Notes under the pieces: generated by a model
Databases searched by the model: none
Told to the model about the DNA's origin: nothing
What the model saw: the letters and a program-made list of their open reading frames with translations, nothing else
Source: Coptodactyla brooksi
Lineage: Eukaryota; Arthropoda; Insecta; Coleoptera; Scarabaeidae
Reading direction: 5' to 3'
Assembly (NCBI GenBank): GCA_033557675.1
Contig: JAWQRM010000680.1
Location: 1 to 20,471, forward strand
DNA: 20,471 nt
Program-made: the position numbers and the translations under genes
Part shown: positions 8,597 through 17,199 of the stretch, piece after piece
Layout: the number at the start of each line of letters is the position of its first letter
How positions within the stretch are numbered: the first letter of the stretch is position 1

Positions 8597-10310
8597 CTGT
8601 TGTGCCTGTTTTTCAGAAACTAGTTTCTGAAATCTGGGCTCTATATTAGATACACATACAATGATATCATTTTCAAGTACGAGGCAGCTTCTCACTTTTG
8701 TTTTGATGCATAAATATGATATTGCAAAATCTTAACAGCTCTGCCCGCCAGCTCAGGATATTCTTACATCCTTTTGGTCTAAAACTGATCTGGGTTCTGA
8801 AAAAAATTCTAGCTTCAACATTCCATCACTTGATATTTCAGTTCTTCTTTCATGGTTGTTGGAATTCCGGCTTGTAAAAGACTATTGTCTTAAAACGGAT
8901 TCATTATCCACAATTATGACAATCTGTAATTGTCATAATTGTTTCGAATTTCTCCGGGGAAACAGTCACATAGCTGTTGTTTCAAATTGTGCAAAGTGAC
9001 TTGCATCTCAGCAAACACATTCTCAGAATTTATGATACATACTTGGCCATATCTTTACAAATCATTTTTTTAATAAATCGCGGCTTTGTAAACAACTCTT
9101 CAAAATATTTAAGTGTTCAAAAACATTAGCCAGGAAAGCCACTCCAAGAAGCCAAAGAGAATTTAAAAACAAGTTCTCATATTCTGATTTCTCGCCTTGC
9201 AAGTACATCAAAAGTTGTGCTTTTAACTTGAAAACTCTTTTCAAGACGTTACCTCTCGAAAGCCAGAAGTAAGATTCCTTCTGTGTGTTAAAGAAGATTT
9301 GCATATAAAGACCCCATTTCTTCACAAATTTTTATAAAAATATGAATCTGCAACACTTCTCCTTTGATAGAATTTACAACTTTAATAACATTTTTCACAA
9401 CACAATCCATTTCAAAAGGTAAAGGTCTTGACGCAAGAGCTTCTCTGTGTGAAAAACAGTGTATCCATGTAGCCTTCGGCATTACATCTAGTAATTTTGT
9501 AATAAGGTTCTGTCAGAGCCTCTGCGCCATCGGTGCAAATAGAAACGCATTTTGTTAAATCAATATTGTACTTCTCTGTACCTTTCACAAAAGCGTCAAA
9601 TAAACAATTTCCGGTCACATTGGTCTCTAATAGCGTACAAAATAAAACATCTTCTGTAATGCCACTTTTTTTATATCGTATCTTGCGAATGCCACAAACT
9701 GGGCACAGTTAGAAATATCTGTAGATTCGTCTATCTGTAGTGAGAAGTACGTACACTTCTTAATATTATCAACAATTTGTGTTCGAATATCTTCTGCCAT
9801 GTCACTCATTCTTCTTTGGATTGTATTATTGGAAAGAGGTATTGCTTTTAATATTGAAGTCTCTTTTTCACCTAACATTATTTGTACCACTTCAATAGCT
9901 GCAGGTAAAATCAGATTTTCAGCAACTGCATGTGGCTTACTGGTTTCTGCAGTACGAAATGCAACTCGATAACTTACTGGTAAAGCTTTTTCCTTAGTAG
10001 TAGATACCAATGTAAAAGTGGCTTGCTCCATGGTATCCACTACTAAGGAAAGGGACTTTAGCTTTCTTGCAAATAATTCAACAGGCTTGTCTTTTTTATC
10101 TAGATGCTTGCTACTTAAATGACGAAGTAGCTTTGATGGCTTCATGTTTCCTATTGACAACACTTCACCGCAAGCAACACACTGGGGTTTATTGGAAATA
10201 AGAGTAAATCCATATTTAAAATATTCATTGCAATCAAAATACAATCTATTTTTTTATTGTTACTTCCCGACGTAGATGGTTCTAATGACCTTTTTAAAAA
10301 TCTATTTATA
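8597..10310 (-). pseudogene. hAT transposase with N-terminal BED zinc finger, multiple frameshifts
   Basis: Read on the minus strand. The N-terminus has NRFLKRSLEPSTSGSNNKK (about 10310-10250), where the codon before N is ATA, possibly a lost start ATG. After a frameshift comes a BED finger: CVACGEVL...PSKLLRHLSSKH. The longest open part (9627-10244) ends with FSLQIDESTDISN, the first catalytic Asp. Next comes NIDLTKCVSICTDGAEAL (second Asp, 9412-9618), then IHCFSHREALASRPLPFEMD and KICEEMG in a shifted frame (9288-9482), then WLSRGNVLKRVFKLK (9062-9325). Near 8700 EAASYLKMIS is the region of the catalytic Glu, and IEPRFQKLVSEKQAQQ near 8597-8645 is the C-terminus. Order and spacing match ZBED-type (SCAND3/ZBED5-like) hAT proteins. 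At least four frame changes make it dead. Confidence 0.92.
8910..8942. repeat. Perfect 14-bp hairpin inside the hAT element
   Basis: ACAATTATGACAAT and ATTGTCATAATTGT flank a 5-base loop (ctgta). It lies in the 3' part of the transposase pseudogene, where the protein match fades, so it looks like a later local inverted duplication. Confidence 0.9.
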
Positions 10311-10732
10311 TTTAAAAAGATAATGAAATGAGTATGCTTCATAACATGTAATTGATCACTTGGTAGTCGATAGAACAACGAACAAGTTGAAAATGATACC
10401 TCGTCGCGCTTTGCTGCTTATATAAAGTTAATCTGAAAGTTCCATAAAGCTGCAGTGCCTTCTAGCATATTCTCGAATATGGTGGAAAGTTCAGGTAAAA
10501 CGAAAAAATTACGCTACTTGGTAAGAGATGGCGCAAGCAATAATTCATAATATAAATTTATTATTTTATGTTTTCCAGACTATTCTACTTTAAATGCACA
10601 TTTTCTCTTCACCAGTTCACTAATAAGTACACAATAATTGTTCCCTGCACTGTTATAAAAGCTTTGTTTCATTTCATAAACGCCTATAAGGGGGTTGCGA
10701 ACTTCAAATGTTTGAGAACCTATGGTTTATAT

Positions 10733-11362
10733 TGCGAACACGTGTATGTTGAGCAGTATTCGATTGACTAGTATTAATTTGCAACCAACAGTTCTAAAAC
10801 GGATATGACAGGCATGCATGTGAAGCCCATTATTGGCTGCTACATATTAAAATACTGTGGTTTCAGACATACAACGGCACTGCAATCTGCGTACCGCATG
10901 GTCACGCAGTCGAGCCTGTTGTAAGTTGAATTTCCCATGAAATAATTCCAGATTTTCTGTAGGAAACAAATTCGACCATCACTAAGTGTACAGTTTGCCA
11001 ATAAGAAGTCATTTTGCTTTATTTGCGTAGTATGAGTGAAATGTACCACGTACACAAAACGAAACATTAAACGAAAAAATTGTAAAGTTGTGGACTTTGT
11101 TTTGAAACGAATTTTTTAGTTTTGGTATAGTGGTGGCACTGTTTAACTTTGCTACAAAATTGTGGATACCAATAGAAAGTGAAATCTAAAAGTGTACCGA
11201 GCGTATTAGCTGTAGTATTAGTCTCACCTTCTGTTATTGCACATTTTATCAGTAAAACCAGTGTTAAAACATAATTATTTCCTTTTCAAAGTTTTCAGTA
11301 CATGCGTCATAAAAATAATTTCACAACATAACCCCGCAAGATAACCTTTCGAGTATTGACAG
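10733..11362. other. Gene-free stretch, unassigned
   Basis: No domain or transposon motif seen on either strand. The longest frame here (10840-11067, minus, 75 codons) has no family resemblance. Composition is AT-rich without tandem structure. Confidence 0.5.
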
Positions 11363-11376
11363 CTTTCACGTGAAAG
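11363..11376. repeat. 14-bp perfect palindrome CTTTCACGTGAAAG
   Basis: A self-complementary CTTTCACGTGAAAG containing CACGTG, the core bound by bHLH factors. With no gene nearby this may well be chance. Confidence 0.5.
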
Positions 11377-11552
11377 TTTTGAACTTAGATTGATATTTCG
11401 ATGACATCTCAGCCGTCTTCTTCCAAATGGCGCTTTTTCACGAGCTTCCGGCTGTTCGAAAGAATTAATAATTCCATTTTTATTGCAATGTTTAACTTCA
11501 ATATGCTTCTTGGAAATTGATTACTTATGATCCGATAAAATGATGTAGCTTC

Positions 11553-11582
11553 TATAAAAGTATCAATTATAAAAGTATCAAT
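11553..11582. repeat. 15-bp exact tandem duplication
   Basis: TATAAAAGTATCAAT occurs twice head to tail without mismatch. Confidence 0.95.
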
Positions 11583-11615
11583 TATTAAGTGAAAACTTTT
11601 TGGAAGCTAATTCAT

Positions 11616-11618
<3 letters not shown>

Positions 11619-11660
<42 letters not shown>
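11619..11660. repeat. (AT)21 microsatellite
   Basis: Forty-two bases of uninterrupted alternating A and T. Open frames crossing it on both strands are repeat artefacts coding runs of IYIYIY. Confidence 0.97.
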
Positions 11661-11664
<4 letters not shown>

Positions 11665-12309
11665 AGGATCATTGTGGTCAGACGTTTGTTTACTGCCATG
11701 TTTCCTTAATGTGTGTGAATTGTTCTGTCCCTTTGACGTTGATCGAATGTGGTGATCTTTACTGGTTAAAGCAGGACGCCAGCGTCTGGGAGTCACTTCA
11801 TCATCCCCTTTATTTAGAAAGCCTGCTCGGTTTTCTATTTCGATTGTTTCTCTAATTATTCTATTTTATAGGTTATTGATAACATTTTTGTTTTGTTAAA
11901 GTTGCTGGTGCCTCCTATTATGAGAATTTGTCGTACCAGTGATGAGGTTATCTGTTTGTTTTGTTTCTTTACTTTTTTAACCGTACTCGTTTCATGACAG
12001 TGCGCTATGTTTAGTTAATGAATGATATGATGGCAAGTGTCTAGAATAAGATGGATGATAGGAGTTGTGAATACTATTTTACATTTTCATGTATGCTTCG
12101 TTATTTTCGTGAAAACCTTTTACCATTTTTGTGGTAAAACCATTATGTCACCATTATGTTATGTGGTAAAACCATTAATGGGTACTAACCCATTTCTCCG
12201 CCACCATACTTGTTTGAAATTTTTTTTTGGTTTCACAGAAAATTTAGATGTTATATTCTCTTAAATTTTAATTTTTAACAGTTTATAAATATTTAATGGG
12301 TTAAATGCA
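11661..12309. other. Unassigned stretch with a short direct repeat
   Basis: No recognisable protein. GTGGTAAAACCATTA occurs at 12131-12145 and again at 12163-12177, 32 bases apart, with a related accattatg between them. The sequence 11670-11810 has a mixed, less AT-rich composition and may be an old repeat I do not recognise. Confidence 0.45.
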
Positions 12310-12860
12310 GTACTCCCAACTCGAGCCGGTATTAAATATAAATATATTTAAAGTTTACCCCCTCTAATCCATTTTCCGTTCAGCCAACAAAAGATAGATT
12401 TGAAATTGTGGCCGATAATTCCCGGCTTAGCATCATAAGCTTTAAAGCGCCCATAACTTCTTTCATACCATTTAATATCCCTGCCAGGACGCCGTTTTAT
12501 TGTTTCTGATATTTCTTCCATCCCGTTAATGGAATGATGGACGTCCAGCTTAATCGCCATTCAGCTTCGACGATAAGATATTAATTTTGTCGGAAACGCA
12601 CACAGACTGCCACCAAAGCTCGCCAAGCTTTTTTGTTTTTTTTTGCGTTGCAGTTCGAATCGGCGACGAATCACAGTTTTATAATTGGAAAGGTAACTGG
12701 CAGCTATGGGGCGAACAAATGGTCGCCGAAGTTTCGACTTTAAATTGGCAGGCTAAATGGAGATATAAAGTTATGCAAAAGACAAAAGTTCTTAGTTTAA
12801 CGCCAGTCACATCATTTTATATCCGTCCGGAAAGTCGTTTTTATTAAATTCTTATGCCTC
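12310..12860. other. GC-richer island, probable unique host DNA, possible microexon
   Basis: This block is less AT-biased and free of transposon motifs. At 12625-12653 a long pyrimidine tract ends in TTGCAG, a good splice acceptor; 39 bases later the sequence AAAG|GTAACT (12693) looks like a donor. The interval 12654-12692 is open in a 13-codon frame (FESATNHSFIIGK). A microexon is possible but unproven, because no flanking exon is recognisable. The overlapping 86-codon plus frame (12587-12847) has no domain. Confidence 0.35.
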
Positions 12861-13284
12861 TTTTGTTTGTTTTTATCGTAATGGTTAGATTACTATAATG
12901 TTCGCCTATATATTTATATTTTGTTATCATCTGCATCTTTAAATGGTACAACGTTTCTATGATTTAAATCGCTAACTATTAAATACTGAAGCTAAGTAAT
13001 AGTAAAGGACAGTTTAATTCAGTTTACTGAAATCTGCAAACAACATACTGTGCTGTGGAAGACTAAATCCACGGTGCCTTTTAATAAAAATCTGAACTAG
13101 AAGATGTACATCGTGCATGACTTTCTCTTAAATATTCCCCTGATTTAAATATAAAAAATGTAAAAAAAAAATTCCATTCGTACCTGTCATCTTTTTCCAA
13201 AACTGTGTAATAACGCTATTTAGAACTGATGTATAATAATTAAAGTCGCCCTCAAGTCTTACAAGGACATCCAAAATATCATAT
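12861..13284. other. Gene-free AT-rich stretch
   Basis: No reading frame or repeat structure beyond homopolymeric A/T runs (for example near 13160). Confidence 0.55.
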
Positions 13285-13349
13285 TATACAGGGTGTTCCA
13301 TTTAAAAATTCATTGGATAGTTTTTAGAATAAACTGAACACCCTGTATA
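13285..13349. mobile_element. 65-bp MITE-like palindromic element
   Basis: TATACAGGGTGTTC at the left and its exact complement GAACACCCTGTATA at the right enclose 37 bases of AT-rich spacer. TACAGGGTGTTC is a common terminal motif of insect DNA transposons, and the outer TA could be the target duplication. It is probably a drastically internally deleted or solo-end copy. Confidence 0.75.
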
Positions 13350-14767
13350 TTCGAAAACTGTTTCAAATTATGAAGAGTTCGATGTCATACAACCTTTATA
13401 TGAAGCTTTTTTTTTCTAAAGAGAACAATACCCGAGATTAAAAACGAAATACCCTCTTGCCCTACAGGACTGTATGGTTATAGTTTTTTACTCATAATTT
13501 TATGCAGATTACAAAAATATATATTGTTATAAAAAGTTGTAAAAAAATCAAATAATTTTTAGGTTAAGTACCTAAGTAGTTAAGTTTAGTTTTACGAAAT
13601 CCTTATTGTGGCCAGATTATATAATAATTAGCTTGCATATAAAGTACTGTTTTACTCTGTCTAACGTGGCAGTCTAAGAAGGACTTACAGACGGACGGAC
13701 GGACAGACCAACCACCAAAAATAGCATAGATAGGCCACAAAAAGCTTAATTCGTCAAGATCCATCAAGATCTCGACATAGATTTTTTTTGAATACTTTCT
13801 TTTAAGAGAAAGTAAAAATTCAGGGTACAACGCACTAGTGGAGTATTACAACTGTGTATCCTAAAACAATTCGCGATTTCGTGAGTAAACTATTCAAAAC
13901 GTGAGAGGATATTTTCGTAGGGAGTTAAAAAGGTGGAAGGTTCTTGAAAAAGTGACAAAGGAACATCGATGTATTAGGTGTACAAACAAGATTTCAGCGT
14001 TGGACAAAAGTTGGCGCCACTAGTAAGTCATGGTTAAAATTGTCAAAAGTAAAACGTCATTATCGTAAGGTTGGACATCTGTCAACAACATAACCTTGAA
14101 ATATTAGTGAATTCTTCTCAGTGTAATATATTTTTTGTCAGTATAAGATATTCCTTTGTGTGCGAAAATGTCGAATTGGGTCGATTCACAGATAACCTCA
14201 AAAGATGAAGCATTCTTCTGACGCGGTATCCGCATGCTATCAAAAAGATGACAAAAAGTAGTGGCAAGCGATGGACAATACTTCGAATAAAACATAAGGT
14301 TCTGTTCTTTCACAATAAATGCCCAATTTTTGATACAAAGCGGCGGAAACTTATTTGTACACCTGACGTGTTAACCAAAGATTTGGTACTTTCATCTATT
14401 GCTGTTTACAAGGAATCAGGAAGTACCAACGAAAAGTATCGAAAGTGAAGGATTTCCACAGAATTCGCAAGTCAGGGCAAGGATCACGTAAAGAATTTTT
14501 CAACGAGAATAGAAATGACAAGTCACAGGATTTACACAAATCGCAATAAGAAGCTTTTCCGGTAAGTAGTTATGTATTTTATTTATTTTAAAGTTAATAT
14601 AGTGCATTAATTAATACAGTAGAATACTGAAATAGAAAACCTGCAACCGCAAAAAATATAGTCTAATTGTGCTCTTCCTGCCTGTATGATTTTGGGCTAC
14701 CATTCCACTTTTCTAACTCAATTAAAATACATAAATAATGAATAAATGTTAATACATAAAAATAAAT
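13350..14767. other. Gene-free stretch with a short GGAC repeat
   Basis: A short (GGAC)n-like run lies at 13690-13708. Short frames at 13603-13830 (-) and 14248-14448 (+) show no recognised family. An inverted pair AAGGTT / AACCTT occurs near 14070-14097. The segment 14240-14450 is somewhat open and basic (KRRKLICTPDVLTKDL), which could be an eroded transposase, but I cannot place it. Confidence 0.4.
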
Positions 14768-14983
14768 GTAAATAGGTTTAAGTATAACATAATTATTTCA
14801 ATGGCTTTGATATGAATTTTATTTTTCTACCTGACCGGTTTCGGGCTTTTACAAGGCCATCTTCAGAGGTTCCAGATAACTAGAACAAACACTGAGTTAT
14901 AACCCAATACTGTATGAATTTATTATCTACGAAGTATTGCAATGCTATACATAAAATAAAATAGAATGCAATCAAATAAAGAC
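14768..14983 (-). repeat. Left pseudo-LTR of the PLE remnant (inverted)
   Basis: Reverse complement of 15799-16033. Shared landmarks include cttttacaa next to the ribozyme loop, gaggttccagataac, atactgtatgaa and ataaaatagaatg. Differences from the right copy are substitutions and small indels, so the two have diverged for some time. The hammerhead motif lies at 14829-14870. Confidence 0.88.
14829..14870 (-). ncRNA. Hammerhead ribozyme motif, left copy
   Basis: Read on the minus strand: ACCT, CTGAAGA (14860-14866), a U, GGCCTT-gtaa-AAGCCC, GAA, ACCGGT, C, AGGT. Helix I is ACCU/AGGU (4 bp, perfect). Helix II pairs 5 of 6 positions (one C-C mismatch). Helix III is the self-complementary ACCGGU without a loop, so a closed core needs two RNAs or a longer multimer. 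The C after ACCGGU is the expected cleavage position. The single U between CUGAAGA and helix II departs from the textbook core. Activity is inferred, not shown. Confidence 0.72.
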
Positions 14984-15187
14984 TTAAAACCATTAAAGGA
15001 GCACAAAATGAATGAAAAATCAAATTTCGGTAAACACTTAATGTTTAGCAATCACGAGTTTGAAGAGGAGAAAAATAGAAATTTACTACACCACCTTCAT
15101 AAAAGCTCTCTACTAGAACTAAAGGAAGCATATAAAATAGATAAATTAATTAAAACCAGACCACACATAAGATGTCTAAATGAGTAA
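14966..15187 (+). pseudogene. PLE GIY-YIG endonuclease C-terminal fragment
   Basis: The 73-codon frame reads LKEHKMNEKSNFGKHLMFSN from about residue 10. This matches the FKEH...KSNFAQHLxxxNH block of Penelope-type GIY-YIG endonucleases. It then reads LHHLHKSSLLELKEAYKIDK and IRCLNE, equivalent to the family's L..LHK...LxxLEExEIYK...LNEQ tail. The catalytic GIY and YIG strands and the reverse transcriptase are missing; the first few codons lie inside the left pseudo-LTR, so the body was cut exactly at the repeat. The frame ends with a stop after LNE, where many family members extend a little further. It is non-functional alone. Confidence 0.8.
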
Positions 15188-15239
15188 ATAAACACTCAAA
15201 ACTATCTTAATATTAATTCTTACAGTTATTTAAAATATA

Positions 15240-15798
15240 TACACATTAAATTTGCCATCTCTCCTCCCCACCAGAGAGAATAGCATTTTCGTCTTTTTGT
15301 GTCTCCCAAAAACTCGTTTTCGTTATAACGTTTGTAATATATTTCAGTCTCTGATACTTTGGTCTGTTTCCAACATTTTATACACACCAATAAATTAATA
15401 TCTTCCTGCAATAGAGTTTTAACGTCTGATGTAAGTATATAGCATACATATTTATAATTTTTTCACGAGGTTACTTCCAGGTCAACAAATAAATTATTTC
15501 ATTCATGATTTTCTTTCACCACTACTTGTACACGTGATTGTGGCGTTCTGTATAAATAAAGTTGACGAGTAAGTATTCAACTTTCACAATGTACATTGAT
15601 ATACTTACTGAGACAATACGGTACCCTCTGTGATGGTTTACATAATGTATAATGATCAGGTTTCTTATTTCAGGTTATCAAATTCTAAATTTTATACCAA
15701 GATATTTTAATCTATATTTTAATTTATATATTTAATTCATATGTTTGTATTTTATATTACGAAAATTTTAATAATCTTTTAAAATGTTGGGTTATATG
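15240..15798. other. PLE interior without recognised content
   Basis: AT-rich and gene-free. The minus frame at 15226-15411 has several Lys and Cys residues but no domain I recognise. It could be unrelated DNA captured between the terminal repeats or an eroded tail region. Confidence 0.4.
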
Positions 15799-16033
15799 TC
15801 TTTATTTTATTTCATTCTATTTTATTGTAAGTATGACATTGCTATACTACTTAGACAATAAGTTCATACAGTATTGCATTATAACTCATATTGTTTATTC
15901 TTATCATATTGTATATTCTAGTTATCTGGAACCTCTGAAGATGGTCTTGTAAAAGACCGAAACCGGTCAAGTAGAAAAATAAAATACATATCAAAGTCAC
16001 TGAAATTATTATTTTATATTTAAACCTATTTAC
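15799..16033 (+). repeat. Right pseudo-LTR of the PLE remnant
   Basis: Inverted partner of 14768-14983, in the same sense as the endonuclease fragment, so this would be the 3' repeat. It carries the second hammerhead motif at 15931-15972 and ends at TAAACCTATTTAC. Confidence 0.88.
15931..15972 (+). ncRNA. Hammerhead ribozyme motif, right copy
   Basis: The plus strand reads ACCT (15931-15934), CTGAAGA (15935-15941), U, GGTCTT-gtaa-AAGACC (15943-15958, all 6 pairs), GAA (15959-15961), ACCGGT (15962-15967), C (15968), AAGT. Helix II is perfect here. It differs from the left copy by U-A where that copy has C-C, so the pairing is kept here and lost there. Helix I has one mismatch (ACCU/AAGU). As in the left copy, helix III is palindromic and loopless, and one U is unpaired before helix II. 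All invariant core residues (CUGA, GA, GAA) are present. Confidence 0.75.
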
Positions 16034-16361
16034 GAATATAAAACATGGCTACTAGCGGTACACAAACGAATATAAAAATGAATGAAAAACCTTCAAATAA
16101 TCATTAAGTATCCCAATGTTTGTGCCGAAATATCCATGGAATATTTTAGATCTTCGCAACTTCCTTCAGCAAGAAATCTCAGTGTAGCAGTGAAATGTTC
16201 CTCTTCACTAATAGCTTCTCATTGCGGTATCTTTCTTTGTCAATCAATCCTTCACTAAACATAACAGCTGCTCAAAAATCTCTGCGTCTCTTACACTTAC
16301 TCTTAGTTACAAAGTTAAACAATGCCACAATTACATCAAAACAAAAATACACCTCTAAAAA
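16034..16361. other. Stretch between PLE remnant and RT fragment, unassigned
   Basis: Weakly open plus frames (for example 16195-16377) without a recognised motif. By position it could be an eroded upstream part of the reverse transcriptase that becomes recognisable at 16362. Confidence 0.4.
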
Positions 16362-16632
16362 CTTGAAGAGGAAATAAATGAGGAAATTGAAGAACAATAT
16401 AAAATAAAGGTATGGTTCGGATATATAGATGATATGACATGCATCACCAAACACCCACAAGTAGACTACATATTAAATCACATCAATACAAAACGCAGTA
16501 AAATAAAATTCACATGTGGAAAGGAACAGTATAAACTATTTGGATATCATAATCATCGAGAAAGAAGACAAAATAAAATGCAAAATTTACAGAAAACCGA
16601 CACCAACAGATAACATTATCTATTTTAAATAA
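16362..16632 (+). pseudogene. PLE reverse transcriptase fragment with YIDD motif
   Basis: The plus frame reads LEEEINEEIEEQYKIKVWFG and YIDDM (YIDD at 16422-16433), the catalytic motif C of reverse transcriptase. It continues ITKHPQVDYILNHINTKRSK, IKFTCGKE and YKLFGYHN. After a frameshift it gives IIIEKEDKIKCKIYRKPTPT and DNIIYFK to a stop at 16630. The blocks YVDD, KIKFT..E, NFLD..I and IYRKPTxTD are characteristic of Penelope-like reverse transcriptases; here NFLD is replaced by LFGY. Only about 90 residues from the palm and connection remain, with one frameshift. Near 16716 CATCCTATATTCC matches the endonuclease end of the palindrome copies (6621-6633), so the endonuclease seems deleted between RT and tail. 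Confidence 0.82.
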
Positions 16633-16760
16633 CAGTTTTTAATAAAAACATTGGGTAAAAACAAAAAAAAATATTTACGAAAAACAAATAAAGAAAAATC
16701 TAGATAAGTGCCAATTTCCATCCTATATTCCAGCCGATTACACTGCTATAATGAAACATT

Positions 16761-17199
16761 GATCCACTACATACCGTGCTGGAAAGTACATCTTGTCCCA
16801 TAGGGCTATCGTATTATCGTCCGATTAGTGGACGAGTCGAGTGATTCTTTGATAGAAGTTGTAAATTTATTCGCAGTTGCTTTCGAAAATAGACTAGTTA
16901 CATCGCGTCGAACAATATTGCGCATTGTCAATGTGTTCGAAACGATAGTTTGTGAGACATTTTGTCGCCAGTGCCATTTGAAATTTGAATGAGTTTACAA
17001 GAAAAATTATTTCAGCACATCAAACTATTACTCCAGAAATTTCTGCGACGGGTTGGGGTATTGTTTGGCGAAATAGGAGACATGTTTAAATCAGCCAGAA
17101 TCTTTTATTTAGTTTTATTTTTAAATATTATTAGAATAATTTTATTTTAAAGTGACCTTTTATTTGAGTAAAAATGAAGTTTTTGTTTGTCCGTTGAAC
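16761..17199. other. Gene-free stretch, unassigned
   Basis: A moderately mixed-composition segment (16780-17080) followed by AT-rich sequence. No recognised domain or repeat partner within the window. Confidence 0.45.

Larger units (their letters stand above)
8388..10724 (-). mobile_element. hAT DNA transposon (BED-finger type), complete ends, decayed
   Basis: The left end reads CATATGTTCCCAAAGTGTGG then ATCGCGACCCC. The right end, reverse-complemented from 10724, reads CATAGGTTCTCAAACATTTG and then GTTCGCAACCCCC. These are matching terminal inverted repeats of the hAT kind, with the GTCGCGACCCC subterminal motif typical of many animal hATs. The flanking bases are gtttacat (8380-8387) and gtttatat (10725-10732), an 8-bp target duplication with one change, as expected for hAT. 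The 2337-bp length fits an element with one transposase gene. That gene lies on the minus strand and is broken (separate entry). Confidence 0.9.
14768..16033 (+). mobile_element. Penelope-like element remnant with inverted pseudo-LTRs
   Basis: The segments 14768-14983 and 15799-16033 are reverse complements with scattered changes. The outer ends are GTAAATAGGTTTA and TAAACCTATTTAC; the inner ends are near gtctttattt. Each carries one hammerhead-ribozyme motif, oriented outward with its repeat. Between them lies a C-terminal piece of a GIY-YIG endonuclease on the plus strand (14966-15187). Penelope-like elements are known to carry terminal repeats (pLTRs) in direct or inverted orientation and hammerhead motifs inside them, so the arrangement fits a PLE with an inverted left repeat and a strongly truncated body. 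The part 15240-15798 has no recognised content. No target duplication was found. Confidence 0.82.

Noticed and set aside
11363..11376. CACGTG palindrome as a clock or Myc-type enhancer
   Set aside because: Six-base cores of this sort are frequent and no gene or other site lies near.
11578..11855. Open frames of 72-88 codons on both strands
   Set aside because: They owe much of their length to the (AT)21 microsatellite, giving IYIYIY runs; no domain.
13690..13708. GGAC repeat as a functional tandem array
   Set aside because: Only about four units; ordinary microsatellite-like run.
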